This document shows, piece by piece, positions 27,759-38,993 of a stretch of DNA of 64,000 nt. Position numbers and translations under genes: made by a program. Source of the stretch: Colwellia sp. M166 (GTDB taxonomy: Bacteria > Pseudomonadota > Gammaproteobacteria > Enterobacterales > Alteromonadaceae); contig NZ_CP040755.1 of assembly GCF_024585285.1 (NCBI RefSeq), positions 3,658,001 to 3,722,000 of the forward strand. The letters are read 5' to 3'. The notes under the pieces were generated by a model. The model did not search any database and had not been told where the DNA came from. It saw nothing but the letters and a program-made list of their open reading frames with translations. How positions within the stretch are numbered: the first letter of the stretch is position 1; the number at the start of each line of letters is the position of its first letter.

Positions 27759-30107
27759 ATGACTAAAGAGTTATCTGGCGTAGTTGAAATTCCCGTATTA
27801 GCCTTACGTGATGTTGTAGTCTATCCACAAATGGTTATCCCATTATTTGTTGGTCGCGAAAAATCTATTCGCTGTCTAGATATTGCCAATGAAAACGATA
27901 AACAAATTTTCCTTGTTGCGCAAAAAGATGCTGCGGTTGATGATCCGACACAAGACGATCTATACCAAACTGGAACTATAGCCACAATTTTGCAAATGCT
28001 TAAATTACCGGATGGTACTGTCAAAGTATTAGTTGAAGGGGTGCGCCGTGCCCATATCAGCGAATTTGTTGAAATTGATGAATATTTTACCGCTAATGCT
28101 GATTTTTTGAATATTGAAGGAGTTCCTGACGATAGCACTGAGGTGTTAATTCGTTCAGCTATTTCTCAGTTTGAAGGTTACGTTAAGTTAAACAAAAAAA
28201 TACCACCTGAAGTATTAACCTCAGTTTCAGGCATTGATGATGCTGAACAACTAGCAGATACCATGGCAGCGCATATGCCACTTAAATTGGTTGATAAACA
28301 AAAAGTATTAGAGATCACCCATGTTTCAGAGCGCCTTGAATTTTTAATGGCGCTAATGGAAGGGGAGATTGATTTACTGCAAGTTGAGAAAAAAATTCGT
28401 ACCCGTGTTAAAAAGCAAATGGAAAAAAGTCAGCGTGAGTACTATTTGAATGAGCAAATGAAAGCTATTCAAAAAGAGCTAGGTGATGATGAAGAAGGCA
28501 CAAATGAAGTTGAGCAAATAGAGAAGCAAATTGAAGCTGCTCAAATGCCAAAAGAAGCGAAAGACAAAACCTTAACGGAATTAAAGAAATTGAAAATGAT
28601 GTCGCCAATGTCTGCTGAAGCGACTGTTGTGCGCAGTTACATTGATTGGATGATCAGTGTTCCTTGGAAAAAACGCAGCAAATTAAAGCGTAATCTTAAA
28701 TTAGCACAAGAGGTCTTAGATAAAGATCATTATGGTTTAGATAAAGTTAAAGAGCGCATATTAGAGTACTTGGCCGTACAACAACGGGTTAGTCAGCTAA
28801 AAGGGCCGATATTGTGTTTAGTTGGGCCTCCTGGCGTCGGTAAAACGTCATTAGGGCAGTCCATTGCTAAATCAACCGGACGTAAGTATGTGCGTATGGC
28901 TTTAGGTGGTGTCCGTGATGAAGCAGAAATTCGTGGTCATAGAAAAACTTATATTGGTTCACTGCCGGGTAAACTGATTCAGAAAATAGCTAAGGTTGGT
29001 GTGAAGAATCCATTATTTTTATTAGATGAAATCGATAAAATGGCCTCTGATATGCGTGGCGATCCAGCTTCAGCTTTATTAGAAGTGTTAGATCCAGAGC
29101 AAAATAGTAGCTTTAATGATCATTACTTAGAAGTGGATTATGACTTATCAGATGTAATGTTTGTTGCCACCTCAAACAGCATGGATATTCCAGGTCCGTT
29201 GCTGGATCGTATGGAGGTTATTCGTTTATCGGGCTATACCGAAGATGAAAAGCTCAATATTGCAAAAAATCATCTACTTGATAAACAAATCGAGCGTAAC
29301 GGTTTAAAGAGTAGCGAAATTGAAATAGAGGATAGTGCCATTATTGGTATTATTCGCTACTACACTCGTGAAGCCGGTGTGCGAGCACTTGAACGTGATA
29401 TTTCTAAGTTATGTCGTAAAGCGGTTAAATCAATTCTTTTAGATAAGAAATTAAAGAAAGTCACCATAAACCAAGATAATTTATCAGAATTTCTTGGCGT
29501 GCAACGTTTTGATTATGGTAAAGCTGATGATGAAAACCGTATTGGTTTAGTCACAGGTCTTGCCTGGACGCAAGTTGGTGGCGAGTTACTGACTATAGAA
29601 ACAGCTTCAGTGCCAGGTAAAGGCAAGTTAAGTTATACCGGTTCGCTTGGCGATGTTATGCAAGAGTCTATTCAAGCAGCCATGACCGTGGTAAGAAGTC
29701 GTACTGAGAAGTTACGTATTAATGAAGATTTTCATGAAAAACGTGATATTCATGTCCATGTACCTGAAGGAGCTACGCCTAAAGATGGTCCAAGTGCAGG
29801 TATTGGTATGTGTACTGCATTAGTGTCAAGTTTAACCGGTAACCCCGTAAGAGCAGATGTTGCGATGACCGGTGAAATAACTTTACGTGGTGAAGTGTTA
29901 GCTATTGGTGGTTTGAAAGAAAAACTGCTTGCAGCGCATCGTGGTGGTATTAAAACGGTGATTATTCCTAAAGATAATGAGCGTGATCTGGAAGAAATCC
30001 CTGACAATGTTAAAGCGGATTTAGCTATCTATCCGGTGAAGTGGATAGATGAAGTACTGAAAATTGCTTTAGAACATCCGGTTGAAAAGTGGCAATCAGA
30101 TCGTTAA
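27759..30107 (+). CDS. lon: ATP-dependent protease Lon
   Basis: A 782-residue cytosolic AAA+ serine protease that degrades misfolded proteins and specific regulators. The order is: N-terminal LON substrate domain (about 9-203), coiled linker, AAA+ module with Walker A GPPGVGKT and Walker B FLLDEIDK, and a C-terminal peptidase domain with catalytic Ser 679 in KDGPSAGIG and the dyad Lys in [10 protein letters not shown]. The Ser has the same number as in E. coli Lon (784 residues), so the protein is collinear. A sigma-32-type promoter precedes it and hupB follows. Confidence 0.98.
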   Translation: MTKELSGVVEIPVLALRDVVVYPQMVIPLFVGREKSIRCLDIANENDKQIFLVAQKDAAVDDPTQDDLYQTGTIATILQMLKLPDGTVKVLVEGVRRAHISEFVEIDEYFTANADFLNIEGVPDDSTEVLIRSAISQFEGYVKLNKKIPPEVLTSVSGIDDAEQLADTMAAHMPLKLVDKQKVLEITHVSERLEFLMALMEGEIDLLQVEKKIRTRVKKQMEKSQREYYLNEQMKAIQKELGDDEEGTNEVEQIEKQIEAAQMPKEAKDKTLTELKKLKMMSPMSAEATVVRSYIDWMISVPWKKRSKLKRNLKLAQEVLDKDHYGLDKVKERILEYLAVQQRVSQLKGPILCLVGPPGVGKTSLGQSIAKSTGRKYVRMALGGVRDEAEIRGHRKTYIGSLPGKLIQKIAKVGVKNPLFLLDEIDKMASDMRGDPASALLEVLDPEQNSSFNDHYLEVDYDLSDVMFVATSNSMDIPGPLLDRMEVIRLSGYTEDEKLNIAKNHLLDKQIERNGLKSSEIEIEDSAIIGIIRYYTREAGVRALERDISKLCRKAVKSILLDKKLKKVTINQDNLSEFLGVQRFDYGKADDENRIGLVTGLAWTQVGGELLTIETASVPGKGKLSYTGSLGDVMQESIQAAMTVVRSRTEKLRINEDFHEKRDIHVHVPEGATPKDGPSAGIGMCTALVSSLTGNPVRADVAMTGEITLRGEVLAIGGLKEKLLAAHRGGIKTVIIPKDNERDLEEIPDNVKADLAIYPVKWIDEVLKIALEHPVEKWQSDR

Positions 30108-30160
30108 ATGGGTATAAAAACAGCTGTTTTTACTGAAAAAGATAGAAAAACAGCAAAAAG

Positions 30161-30255
30161 TTGACAAAAAACGTAATTAACGCTTTTCAAACGCTGAAAC
30201 TATGGTAAGTTAATGACGCTGATAACGCTAGAACCCCTATACATAAGGGGTCTAG
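30161..30255 (+). promoter_or_regulatory. hupB leader: TTGACA element and hairpin
   Basis: A perfect TTGACA (30161-30166) could be a -35 element, but no good -10 follows at 16-18 bases. Further on, CTAGA-A-CCCCT (30228-30238) pairs with AGGGGTCTAG (30246-30255), leaving one bulged A, which gives a stable leader hairpin. A short palindrome AAAACAGCTGTTTT just after lon (about 30120) may act as a weak terminator. Confidence 0.4.
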
Positions 30256-30397
30256 TCGAGATAAAAATAATTATCAATATTTTTAGTTTTCTTTAACTCA
30301 GCGCTTGATGTTCAAAAAGAAGCTTGATATAAAAGTTTCTGCAGGACGCTAAAACAAATGATAGCGCTGAATAATAACAATTGAAGGGGAATACACT

Positions 30398-30673
30398 GTG
30401 AATAAATCTCAATTAATCGAGAAAATTGCTGCTGGTGCTGACATTTCTAAAGCTGCGGCTGGTCGTGCTTTAGATTCATTTATCGAAGCAGTTACAGAAG
30501 AGTTAAAAGGTGGCGAACAAGTCGCATTAGTTGGTTTTGGTACTTTCTCAGTACGTGACCGTGCAGCACGCACAGGCCGCAACCCACAAACTGGCGCGAC
30601 TATTGAAATCGCAGCAGCTAAAATTCCATCTTTTAAAGCAGGCAAAGCGCTTAAAGATGCCTGCAATAACTAA
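30398..30673 (+). CDS. hupB: Nucleoid protein HU, beta-type (HupB)
   Basis: A 91-residue DNA-bending histone-like protein. The sequence [21 protein letters not shown] starts the helical dimer core, and [21 protein letters not shown] is the HU signature strand leading into the DNA-embracing arm; the Pro in RNPQTG is the intercalating residue. The start is GTG 30398 with GAAGGGGA upstream. In relatives ppiD normally follows hupB. Here a terminator and then a mobile island follow. Confidence 0.97.
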   Translation: MNKSQLIEKIAAGADISKAAAGRALDSFIEAVTEELKGGEQVALVGFGTFSVRDRAARTGRNPQTGATIEIAAAKIPSFKAGKALKDACNN

Positions 30674-30702
30674 CCACTAGTTTTAAATTCTGTGGATAAC
30701 TA

Positions 30703-30733
30703 AAAAAAGCCATTGTTTATCAATGGCTTTTTT
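30703..30733 (+). terminator. Rho-independent terminator after hupB
   Basis: AAAAAAGCCATTG (30703-30715), loop TTTAT, CAATGGCTTTTTT (30721-30733): a perfect 13-bp stem with T-run. The island recombinase repeats begin about 30 bases after it. Confidence 0.92.
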
Positions 30734-30764
30734 GTATCCAAACTTTTATAACAACAAAATAAAC

Positions 30765-30882
30765 GTTTCATTCCTTCCTCTTCCATAAAAATATACCTAT
30801 ATACAAATAAGTGTTTCATAATTGACTTTGATTTTTTCTTCTTTATACTGAAAAATATACATAAATAAAAAAAGTGTTTCAT
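30765..30882 (+). repeat. Direct repeats at the island's left edge
   Basis: AAAAATATAC followed 22-23 bases later by AGTGTTTCAT occurs twice (30787-30819 and 30851-30882), the second copy ending 5 bases before the first recombinase start codon. A third, partial GTTTCATT is at 30765-30772, near the hupB terminator. Their position between a core gene and a recombinase operon suggests attachment or recombinase-binding sites, or operators of that operon. I could not find a matching copy near 54-56 kb by eye. Confidence 0.5.
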
Positions 30883-30887
30883 TCTTA

Positions 30888-32156
30888 ATGTCTGTTAAAA
30901 CAGTTAATATCACTTTCTCAAAGCTTGGTAACATAAAACTTAATCTACTCGAAGTTAATGGCGAGCTAGAAATGCTAAGTGCGGGGTATTTTCTGCAACG
31001 TTATGATAGTGGTAGCAAACCAAACACTATTAAAAAAGATACTCAAGCCATACAGCACTTTTATCGTTTCTGTATTAAGAGCGGAATTAACATACATCGA
31101 CTTATATCTTCTCAATCGCCATTTTCAATGGGACAGATTGAATCATACTCAGTTTTTTGTTCAATCGACGTCAAAACAGGTGAGCAAATAGGCCATAAGC
31201 ATTATGAGCAGCGTATGCGGATTAGCTGGGCGTTTATTAAATGGCTGTGGTTGTTTTACCAGAACAGGACAAAGAACGAATTAGATAAGCTAAAAGCGGC
31301 TAAGATGCAGTTTTCTGGAATGGAGGCAGGCTTTAACTTGTATCTGAAAGCTCCTTTTAAGACCGATAAGATTGATAAACAAGGGTTAAGCCCCGAACTT
31401 CGCAATAAGTTCTTTAACATTATTAATCCATTACCGGAGAACGATCTGAACCCTTGGAAGTCCGATAAGATTAAATGGCGCAACTACGCGTTGTTATTAA
31501 CTATGGTGCTTGGTGGGAATCGTAAAGGCGAATCACTTTTACTCAAGCTAAATCACTTTTCGCTATCAGGTCGTCGTAAATATTTTGAGATCCTTAAATC
31601 AGGAGATATCGATTATCCAAGAAGTGAAGCTCCTTCAGTAAAAACACTAGGTAGAGAAGTGGAACTTATCGACATTATGGCCGATGTTTTTGAGCATTAT
31701 ATATCCGTTTGGCGCAAGAAGTTCAGCAACGCCGATAAGAGTATGTATATGTTTCTATCAGCTAGGGATGGTCAACCGCTAAGTGTTCAAACGCCAAATG
31801 CCATTCTCAATGAACTGATCAAAAAACACCCTGAGTATGAGGGGCATTTATCACCTCACCGTCTTAGGAATACCTTTCATGATGTACTTAACGATGCGCT
31901 TAATGTGCAGAACATTGGAGAGTCATCGCTTAGTAGAAAATTGAACAAGGCTCCGATACAAGAGTATGCAGGTGGTTGGAAACGCGGAAGTGAGCAAACT
32001 CATCGCTACCCTAAAGGCTCTATACAGCGAGAAGTTGCTCAGGTTCACCAGATAATTCAGCAAAAAATATTATCACCAACCGATTATGCTAATAGCAAAA
32101 GGCAGGAAGAGATAGATGAGATGGACGCAGAATTTCAAGCGTGGGCGAATAGATAA
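30888..32156 (+). CDS. Tyrosine recombinase/integrase, first gene of the island recombinase operon
   Basis: A 422-residue site-specific recombinase of the phage-integrase fold. The catalytic set can be read: Arg 212 in GGNRKGES, His 324 and Arg 327 in SPHRLRNTFH, and candidate nucleophile Tyr 374 in THRYPKG. The N-terminal part (about 30-120) resembles a SAM-like core-binding domain (NTIKKDTQAIQHFYRF). Its stop overlaps the start of the next recombinase by one base (TAATG), so the genes are translationally coupled. It is the only intact member of the first two. It probably acts with the two following recombinases in excision and integration of the island. The exact division of labour is unknown. 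Confidence 0.85.
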   Translation: MSVKTVNITFSKLGNIKLNLLEVNGELEMLSAGYFLQRYDSGSKPNTIKKDTQAIQHFYRFCIKSGINIHRLISSQSPFSMGQIESYSVFCSIDVKTGEQIGHKHYEQRMRISWAFIKWLWLFYQNRTKNELDKLKAAKMQFSGMEAGFNLYLKAPFKTDKIDKQGLSPELRNKFFNIINPLPENDLNPWKSDKIKWRNYALLLTMVLGGNRKGESLLLKLNHFSLSGRRKYFEILKSGDIDYPRSEAPSVKTLGREVELIDIMADVFEHYISVWRKKFSNADKSMYMFLSARDGQPLSVQTPNAILNELIKKHPEYEGHLSPHRLRNTFHDVLNDALNVQNIGESSLSRKLNKAPIQEYAGGWKRGSEQTHRYPKGSIQREVAQVHQIIQQKILSPTDYANSKRQEEIDEMDAEFQAWANR

Positions 32157-33392
32157 TGATTTCTAATAACACAGTTTTTGATATTGGTTTTACTAATTTT
32201 AAAGCAGAACCACTTACGATTGAGGAACGCACATTCACAAGTAGGCTTGGTTATAAAGTGGAGCTACTGGATGAGTCTGGTGAGTTTAATTCATCCGTAA
32301 AATTAGCTGACGATACTAGCGGAGTTAGTTATTTGTATTTCGATGGTTTCAGTTCATTGGAATCTGAATTAAAAGAGCACCTAAAGAACTTTTACATTTA
32401 TCTTTTGCCACGTTATCTACCAGGAACTATGAGGCATTACCACGATGCAATTAAGCTTGTTATATCTGCTGTGGGTGAAGGGGAAATATTGGAAGGCGCT
32501 ATAGAAATTGCCATGAATGTCAATCCTGCTATGAATGTCAATGTAATGAAGTCATTCGCTCAATTTCTCATTCTGAATGAATACGAAGGTTTATCCTATG
32601 ACAAAGCGGAAGAAATTCTTATGTTGGAAGGGTATTCTGTCAATACGAATGGCTACCTGAACCTATTCACCTTAGATGATGAAATGGGGCCGTTTACACG
32701 AGAAGAGCTGAGAATATTAAACGAAGTAACCAAAAACACTGAAATTGAAGTAGCCGATAGGTTGCTATTAACGCTGTGCTTACAGTTTGGGTTGAGGCGT
32801 ATTCAAATATCACTACTTAAAGAATCAGATTTTATTGAGGATGAAACACTGGGTGTTTGTTACCTGAATGTCCCTAGAGTAAAACAAGGAGCTCAGTTTC
32901 GTCGTACTGAATTTTCAAAACGTTTTGTTGATGATGAATTATCGACGTTAATAAAGTCCGTTCTCAAAGATAATTTTAAAAAGTATGGAAAACTTGGTCT
33001 TTCTTCACCTCCTTTGTTTTATAGGAAACGTTCGCAAGTGAATAATCTAGAAAAGTTCCCTCAACCAAAGAATTTAGATAAATACTCGGAAGTGGAAAAG
33101 ATACACTACGCTCACCACATTTCACCGAGTGTTATAGGCAATAGGCTGAGTCCATTATCGAAAAAGCTTCCGCTTGCATATTCTCTCCAGCTTTGATCAC
33201 CCAATGGCATTAACTTTGATCGCTTATTCTCATTAAGCTTTGATCACTAAAATCACTTGTAAATGATCACTTTTGTGCTCTTAATGATTTTGCCGATCAA
33301 AGCTTAATACCACTCGTCACTGAGTTCATGTTTTATCAATTTTTGTAGGTATGTTAAACCGTTATCTAAATCGTTTGGTGAGGATAACAATA

Positions 33393-34944
33393 ATGGCAAC
33401 AAAACCTATATCTATGAGTAAATTACATTCTATTTTACGGCTGAAGTACTCAGCAAAGTTATCTCATCGAGAGATCGCAAGAAGCTTAAATATTTCGCCT
33501 GGCACCGTCGCAAATTATGTTAAAAAGGCGAATGAATTAGGCTTTAATCAATGGCCAATTCCAGAGGAGCAGCAACAAAATTCGTTTCTCAATACCAAAC
33601 TAAGGCGCTTCTCAACACGTAAGAAAAAGATACCCAACGCCTGATTGGTTAAGTATCAATAAGGATTTAAAACAACATAAACTCTTAACATTGCAGCTCG
33701 TGTTTGATGAGTTACTTGAAAAAGTGGGCGAGCCTTATTACAGCTACAGTCACTTCTGCCGTGCTTATAAGCAGTGGTTAGGTACGCAGCGGCTATCCAT
33801 GCGTCAGCAGCATAAAGGCGGTGAAAAACTGTTTGTCGATTATTGTGGTCCCACAATTGCCATCACTTGCCCTACGACACAGGAAAAACGTACCGCTCAG
33901 GTATTTGTTGCTGTACTAGGCGCATCAAATTATACCTATGCTGAGGCAACCTATAGTCAACAACTTGAAGATTGGGTGATGAGTCATGCCCGTTGCTTTG
34001 AGTTTTTAGGTGGTGTTCCTGACGTTGTTATTCCCGACAACCTCAGAAGTGCGGTGAGTAAAACTTGTCGCTACGAGCCTGACCTAAACCCGACATACCA
34101 CCAGCTAGCAGAGTACTTTAATGTCGCTGTCATACCCGCTAGACCTTATAAACCCAAAGATAAATCCAAAGCTGAGGTCGGTGTACAAATTGTAGAGCGT
34201 TGGATCATGGCGCGTTTGCGTCACCAAACCTTTTATAGTTTAGCGCAATTAAATCATGAAATAGCAAAGTTACTTGACGTGATGAACAATAAGGTGATGA
34301 AGCAATACCAACAATCACGCAAGCAGCTATTTGATTTAGTCGATAAAAATGCATTAAAACCATTGCCTGAGAACCCTTATCAATACACACAAATCAAAAC
34401 GGTGCGTGTACACATTGATTATCATGTTGACATAGAAAAACACTACTACAGCGTGCCACATCAATGGGTTAAGAAACAATTGCGTGCACACATCACCAAT
34501 CAACTCGTACAGCTTTATCATCACGATACCTTGATTGCGCAACATCCAAGGTCGAACCGTTTAGGCGGACATACAACACAGGCACATCATATGCCAAAGG
34601 CGCATCAAAAACAGCATGAGCAGTCACCAATAAACTTACGCTCATGGGCATTGAGTATCGGTGATTATACCCATCAGGTTGTTGAATTACTGCTTAATAG
34701 AAAACGCCATCCTGAGCAAGCTTACCGCAGCTGTTTAGGCGTGTTGAGTTTAGCTAAAACCTACTCAAAACCACGCCTCGAACAAGCATGTTATCGGGCA
34801 ATCAGTATGAATACGACCACGCTTAGATCAATTAAACAGATATTAAAAAAAGGGTTAGATCAGCAACCCTTACCCACACAGCAAACAGAGCCAGAAAAAT
34901 CAGTCAAACATAGCAACATACGTGGCACAGATTACTACCATTAA
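33393..34944 (+). pseudogene. istA: istA transposase of IS21 element 1, frameshifted
   Basis: A DDE transposase of the IS21 type, which would be 516 residues if one extra A in the run at 33624-33628 is ignored. The N-terminal helix-turn-helix (LSHREIARSLNISPGTVANYV) is followed by the shift and then by the rve core: KLFVDYCGPT (first Asp), VIPDNLRSAV (second Asp), and KAEVGVQIVERW (Glu). The ATG at 33393 gives MATKPISMSKL, matching the start of the second copy's istA (MPTAPISMRKL). It is inactive unless slippage restores the frame. Confidence 0.85.
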
Positions 34945-34955
34945 GGAATACCAAC

Positions 34956-35713
34956 ATGATAGACACCATTAATCAGCAACTTCAACTGCTCAAGTTATCG
35001 GGTATAAAGCAAGCACTCAAGCAACAGCTTGAACAGCCAAACCTATATCAAGAGCAAAAGCTTTATAGAGCGCATCAGTTTATTGCTCACACATGAAATT
35101 GATACACGTGATGAAAGAAAAATCGATCGACTTGTACGACAAGCTAAATTCAGGTTACCGGGTCAATTAAACCAACTCATTTACTCGCCGAAGCGCAACC
35201 TAGATAAAACGCAAATACGTAGTCTCAGCCAAAGTACCTGGCTGAGTTTACATCAGAATATATTAATCACGGGCGCAACAGGTTGTGGCAAAACATACCT
35301 AGCGTGTGCCTTAGGCCATGAACATTGCCTACAAGGTAAAAAGCGTTTTTTATATTCGGCTAAAAGAATTACTTGAAAGTCTATTCCTAGCACAGGCCGA
35401 TGGCAGTTATCGAAAGTTACTGAGTAAACTCATTAAAGTCGACTTACTTATTTTAGATGATTGGGGGCTTGAGCCACTCAGTGCTCAACAGAGAAGTGAC
35501 TTACTTGAATTAATTGATGCGAGGTATGGTTATAAATCACACATCATTATTAGTCAGTTACCACAGGAAAACTGGCATGAAATGATCGGAGAATCAACGC
35601 ACGCTGATGCTATTTTAGACAGGCTTATTCATGGTGCAATCAAGGTGAATTTAAAAGGAGAATCGATACGAAAACAGTTAAATAAATTGACTGATGATGA
35701 TCAGTTAAGTTAG
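34956..35713 (+). pseudogene. istB: istB ATPase of IS21 element 1, two frameshifts
   Basis: A helper AAA+ ATPase related to the intact istB at 43427-44191. Two single-A gains break it: one in the run at 35056-35059 (after LYQEQ) and one at 35338-35342 (after CLQGK). Ignoring both gives 251 residues with Walker A GATGCGKTYLACALG, LLILDDWGLEPL (Walker B) and STHADAILDRLIHG. It is the second gene of the element and starts 11 bases after istA. Confidence 0.85.
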
Positions 35714-36356
35714 TTTAAGAATGGCTCTACAAAATGATAAATCAAGTGATCAAAGCTGATGAGAATCGGTGATCAAAGTCATGAGAATACGCATCCGCTT
35801 TCACCAAGAACAGGAAAACCCTTTCATCTGACACCCTATCGATTTAGATACACCGTAGGTACTAACGCTGTTATGGAGGGGATGACTGAAGAAGAAGTTG
35901 CAGATTTACTAGATCATAGTTCAATTCTTTGTATAAAACATTACTTTAGATACACACGTGAAATGTGGGAATTACTCGAAAATGCTACCGCAAACCGTAC
36001 AGAACAACAGCATTTTACTGCTGCATGGAATCGTGAAGACGATCTTAGCGGGAACATATACGGAAAAGAAATAATCGAGTTGCATGCATTTACAGCAATA
36101 GGTAAATGCCAAAAGGAAGCTGCGTGTTATTTGGAGCCTGCGGTGGCTTGTTATAACTGTGATAAATTTTGCCCAAACAAAGAGACTAACTCTCATAAGA
36201 ACGCGCTCACATCACTGAAAGACCGCAAGGAGGTAGTGGCATCCAAATCTACTGATTCCTTGTCAAAACATCTAGATGAGGCAATCGCTGGGTGTGAAGC
36301 AGCAATAGCCTATTCAGAAGGCGTGGAAGTAGTGAACATTTACCAAGGAGGACGTG

Positions 36357-38993
36357 ATGAATGATGTCGTCAACTTAATTAGATTAAAGCGTGATGCAGA
36401 TAGCGCTGGATTGCGTGAACTTGAGAGTCAAGCCAAAGAGCGCTTCGAAACAATGAATCTACTGCTTGACTCTAAATGGGAAGACTCCTATTGGTTATAC
36501 CTAAAGAAGAATCAGAAAATTTTATTTGAAAAGCTTGGTAGTGGAGACCTGCCTGAAGAGTTAGAAACACTGTGTAAAGTATTTTTAGTCGATGTGCTGT
36601 GGAGGCAAAGGTTTCGATCTGAACCATATTCCCATTCCTATATAACAACCCTAACGAACACGGTTAAAATATGGGCTGAAATGGACGTTGAGACATTATC
36701 CCAAATAAATCAAAATTTGTATGATGCAACAATAGTTTACCTGAGAGAAAAGTATGCAGAACCTGAGACTAATGGTGTGCTGTTGAACAAAACTGTTAAA
36801 TACCTAAACGAATGCAATTTGCTGAATGCGAATGTTGACACCAACGTAATCAGGAAGGTGTTAGGGAATGCTGACGAATACGGTAGAGTGCTAGCTAAGA
36901 AAGAGAAGATGCCCCTGCCCGAATTGGTAAAGGCGATAATTCATTTAAAGTGGGCTGTTGACGATAATTTTGATAGCAGTATAAATGCCATTAACGACAA
37001 GCTTTGTATCTTAACTCAGGTATTTCAATTTGGTTTAGGCTTACGAATTGGGGAGGTGTTGCGATTACCTCAAAACCCTCTTATTAAAATGGATGGTGAA
37101 ACTTTTTGTTTGGTTTGGACGGAAAAAGGTTCAATGCCTATGGCTCGATATGTTCCTTTAATTTGGCGTCAGGCATTATCCGAAGCGGTAGAGATAATCC
37201 AGAGAATTACCAAGCCTTACCGAGAGAATGCAAAGTTATTAGAGGAACAGGGTACACTGGGTTTTTTAGAGAATAGACTGTCTGCATTAGTAAATGAAAG
37301 AGAAGAATTATTAACACAGAGAGTAGGACAATTAGATACCATTTTACAAGAAAAAAAGCAGGAAGCGATTAAATTCTGGCAGCTCAAACAGCATGTTATT
37401 GCTGACGCGCTTTATGAACTCAAAGACCTGCACAATATATTGCCAGTAGCATCTTCATCTTTAGACGCTGTTAGCTTAGTAAAATTTTATAAGACAAACG
37501 GGTTGGAGATTACAACTAAACCTACTGGAGCTAAAAAAAGCAGACATTACGCTACGGGTACTGCAATAACGTCAATGGTCGAGAAGTTAATTGAAAATAG
37601 AGCCCATTATGTGACTACAAGAGAGTTTTTACCAATATGTAATTCTTTTCATACAACCTCTAAAAGGTCAAAAGATGAGTTGATTAACCAGTCAGTAGAG
37701 TCTCTAACAGGACGTTTAAATCGCGCTACTTTCTTTAGTGAGTATGAACTGAAAAGTGCTAGCAAAACTGCTGTTTTGAGTAGAAAGAGTGCCCTAGATA
37801 TTTTACAACGCTATATTCGAGGGGGGTATGACAATAAAAAACTAATTCCTATCAAAGATCTAGAAGAATTATTACCTGAGTTATTCAACCAAAAATCAGC
37901 ATCTAAGGATTATGTAAAGAAGCTTTGTGGCAATAAGCAGTTCTCGTTTTATAAGCCTTCCAGTGGCTCTAGGGACTTCGTTAAGGTTAAAGGCTATTTG
38001 GCTGATATTGAAAAGGTGAAAGCGTTCTTTGTGTCTGAATATGAACGAATGAATTATGGCGTTGAAAAAGAGTTACTTGAGTGTGCTAAGGCCGAATATG
38101 AACAAGATGGTATTGAAATCAGTTCAAAGTCATTCAGCATTAAGCAGCATCCTTCAGAATATTTATTCTTAAGAGGTGGTATGCGTGGGGGTAAGTTCTA
38201 TGAACACCTTCCTCAAATTATGGGGTATCACGCGATAAGGTACTTCTTTATGGGTAACGATAAGTACGATGGTGCTTTTAGACGGTATGGTATCGATATT
38301 GATAATCACATTACAGAATCGTGGCAAAGTCATAAAGGACGCCATTGGCAGACAACTAGCTTGTTTAGATCAGGACTTGCCGAGTTAGTGGTAAACAAGT
38401 GGATGGGCAGAACGACGGGTCAAGGCGAACACTATGATCACAATACTGGTAGCGAACGCGCAAAAGTTGTAGGTGGTGCCATGCTTCAAGATACCGAACG
38501 TTTTCTTGGTGCGGTGCCTGAAAAAATCAAAAGCTGGAAGGAGCACGACATCCCTGTCAGTAACTTGTCTCAACACTTAAGTGATAGCTTAAAATCCGTT
38601 CAATATAGTCCTCTTGGATACTGTACAAGAGACTTATATCTTAAGCCTTGTGAGTTTAATTTGAGGTGTTTGACAGGTAATGAAGGGAAAGGTTGTAAGC
38701 ATTATATCTATGACTTACACGATCCATCGCATAGAGAAAAAATATCTGTTGAAAGAGATCGGTCTTCGCTAGAGTTATCACGACTGTTTGAGGTTTATGA
38801 AAGAGGTGTTGAGGCTGCGAAAATGCACATTGAGCATCATATGTGTGTCCTACGTAACACCACATCTATATTGGATAATGCTGAGATGATTTTAAGTGAT
38901 GGTCAACTTGAAGATTTGCAAGATTTCATGCCATTTAAAAAAGACGGATCATATCCAGATGATTGTCCATTTCAATGCGGAGGGGATGAATAG
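36357..38993 (+). CDS. gmtZ: Large tyrosine recombinase, gamma-mobile-trio GmtZ-like (VPA1269 family)
   Basis: An 878-residue protein, third recombinase in the operon. Catalytic-domain marks are visible: Arg 230 in GLGLRIGEVLRL, an HxxR-like stretch in SHKGRHWQTT, and WMGRTTGQGEHYDHNT with Tyr 693 as probable nucleophile. The two Arg boxes are separated by an unusually long insert (about 270-600). The C-terminus carries a Cys/His cluster (YCTRDLYLKPCEFNLRCL and KGCKHY), likely a zinc site. ATG 36357 has AAGGAGG five bases upstream and overlaps the previous frame. The assignment to GmtZ is from memory of the order and size. It appears intact. Confidence 0.75.
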   Translation: MNDVVNLIRLKRDADSAGLRELESQAKERFETMNLLLDSKWEDSYWLYLKKNQKILFEKLGSGDLPEELETLCKVFLVDVLWRQRFRSEPYSHSYITTLTNTVKIWAEMDVETLSQINQNLYDATIVYLREKYAEPETNGVLLNKTVKYLNECNLLNANVDTNVIRKVLGNADEYGRVLAKKEKMPLPELVKAIIHLKWAVDDNFDSSINAINDKLCILTQVFQFGLGLRIGEVLRLPQNPLIKMDGETFCLVWTEKGSMPMARYVPLIWRQALSEAVEIIQRITKPYRENAKLLEEQGTLGFLENRLSALVNEREELLTQRVGQLDTILQEKKQEAIKFWQLKQHVIADALYELKDLHNILPVASSSLDAVSLVKFYKTNGLEITTKPTGAKKSRHYATGTAITSMVEKLIENRAHYVTTREFLPICNSFHTTSKRSKDELINQSVESLTGRLNRATFFSEYELKSASKTAVLSRKSALDILQRYIRGGYDNKKLIPIKDLEELLPELFNQKSASKDYVKKLCGNKQFSFYKPSSGSRDFVKVKGYLADIEKVKAFFVSEYERMNYGVEKELLECAKAEYEQDGIEISSKSFSIKQHPSEYLFLRGGMRGGKFYEHLPQIMGYHAIRYFFMGNDKYDGAFRRYGIDIDNHITESWQSHKGRHWQTTSLFRSGLAELVVNKWMGRTTGQGEHYDHNTGSERAKVVGGAMLQDTERFLGAVPEKIKSWKEHDIPVSNLSQHLSDSLKSVQYSPLGYCTRDLYLKPCEFNLRCLTGNEGKGCKHYIYDLHDPSHREKISVERDRSSLELSRLFEVYERGVEAAKMHIEHHMCVLRNTTSILDNAEMILSDGQLEDLQDFMPFKKDGSYPDDCPFQCGGDE

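Larger units (their letters stand above)
33175..35793 (+). mobile_element. IS21-family element 1 (2619 bp) inside the GmtY-like gene
   Basis: The ends are TGCATATTCTC (33175-33185) and GAGAATACGCA (35783-35793), inverted with one mismatch and having the TG...CA termini of IS21. The target duplication TCCGCT is present at 33169-33174 and 35794-35799. Both ends carry repeated CTTTGATCAC and ATTCTCAT units in inverted orientation (left 33193-33250, right about 35742-35793), as expected for multiple transposase-binding repeats. It encodes istA and istB, both frameshifted. Confidence 0.92.
32156..36364 (+). pseudogene. gmtY: Tyrosine recombinase, GmtY-like, split by an IS21 element
   Basis: The gene runs 32156-33174 and resumes at 35800. 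Joining these segments with one copy of the 6-bp target duplication gives an uninterrupted 527-codon frame, reading KKLPL-SPRTGKPF across the join. The 5' part holds the core-binding region and the first catalytic Arg (Arg 214, FGLRRIQIS). The 3' part holds box II (LTPYRFRYTVG), the LLDHSS motif and a probable nucleophile in IKHYFRYT, plus four Cys (ECQK/CYLEPAVACYNCDKFC type) near the C-terminus. Order and size match the gamma-mobile-trio recombinase GmtY (VPA1270-like) from memory; the name is an inference. As it stands the recombinase is inactive, so the island may be stranded. Confidence 0.75.

Noticed and set aside
30700..30882. Minus-strand 60-residue ORF beside hupB
   Set aside because: It reads through the hupB terminator and the direct repeats, is low-complexity, and has no ribosome site.
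33175..33205. First guess of the IS21 element 1 border at CTTTGATCAC (33193)
   Set aside because: That 10-bp repeat is internal. The TG...CA ends with a perfect 6-bp duplication and a restored reading frame place the borders at 33175 and 35793.
35759..36364. Independent 201-residue gene starting at 35759
   Set aside because: Its first residues come from the IS end; the real sequence is the 3' part of the split recombinase from 35800.
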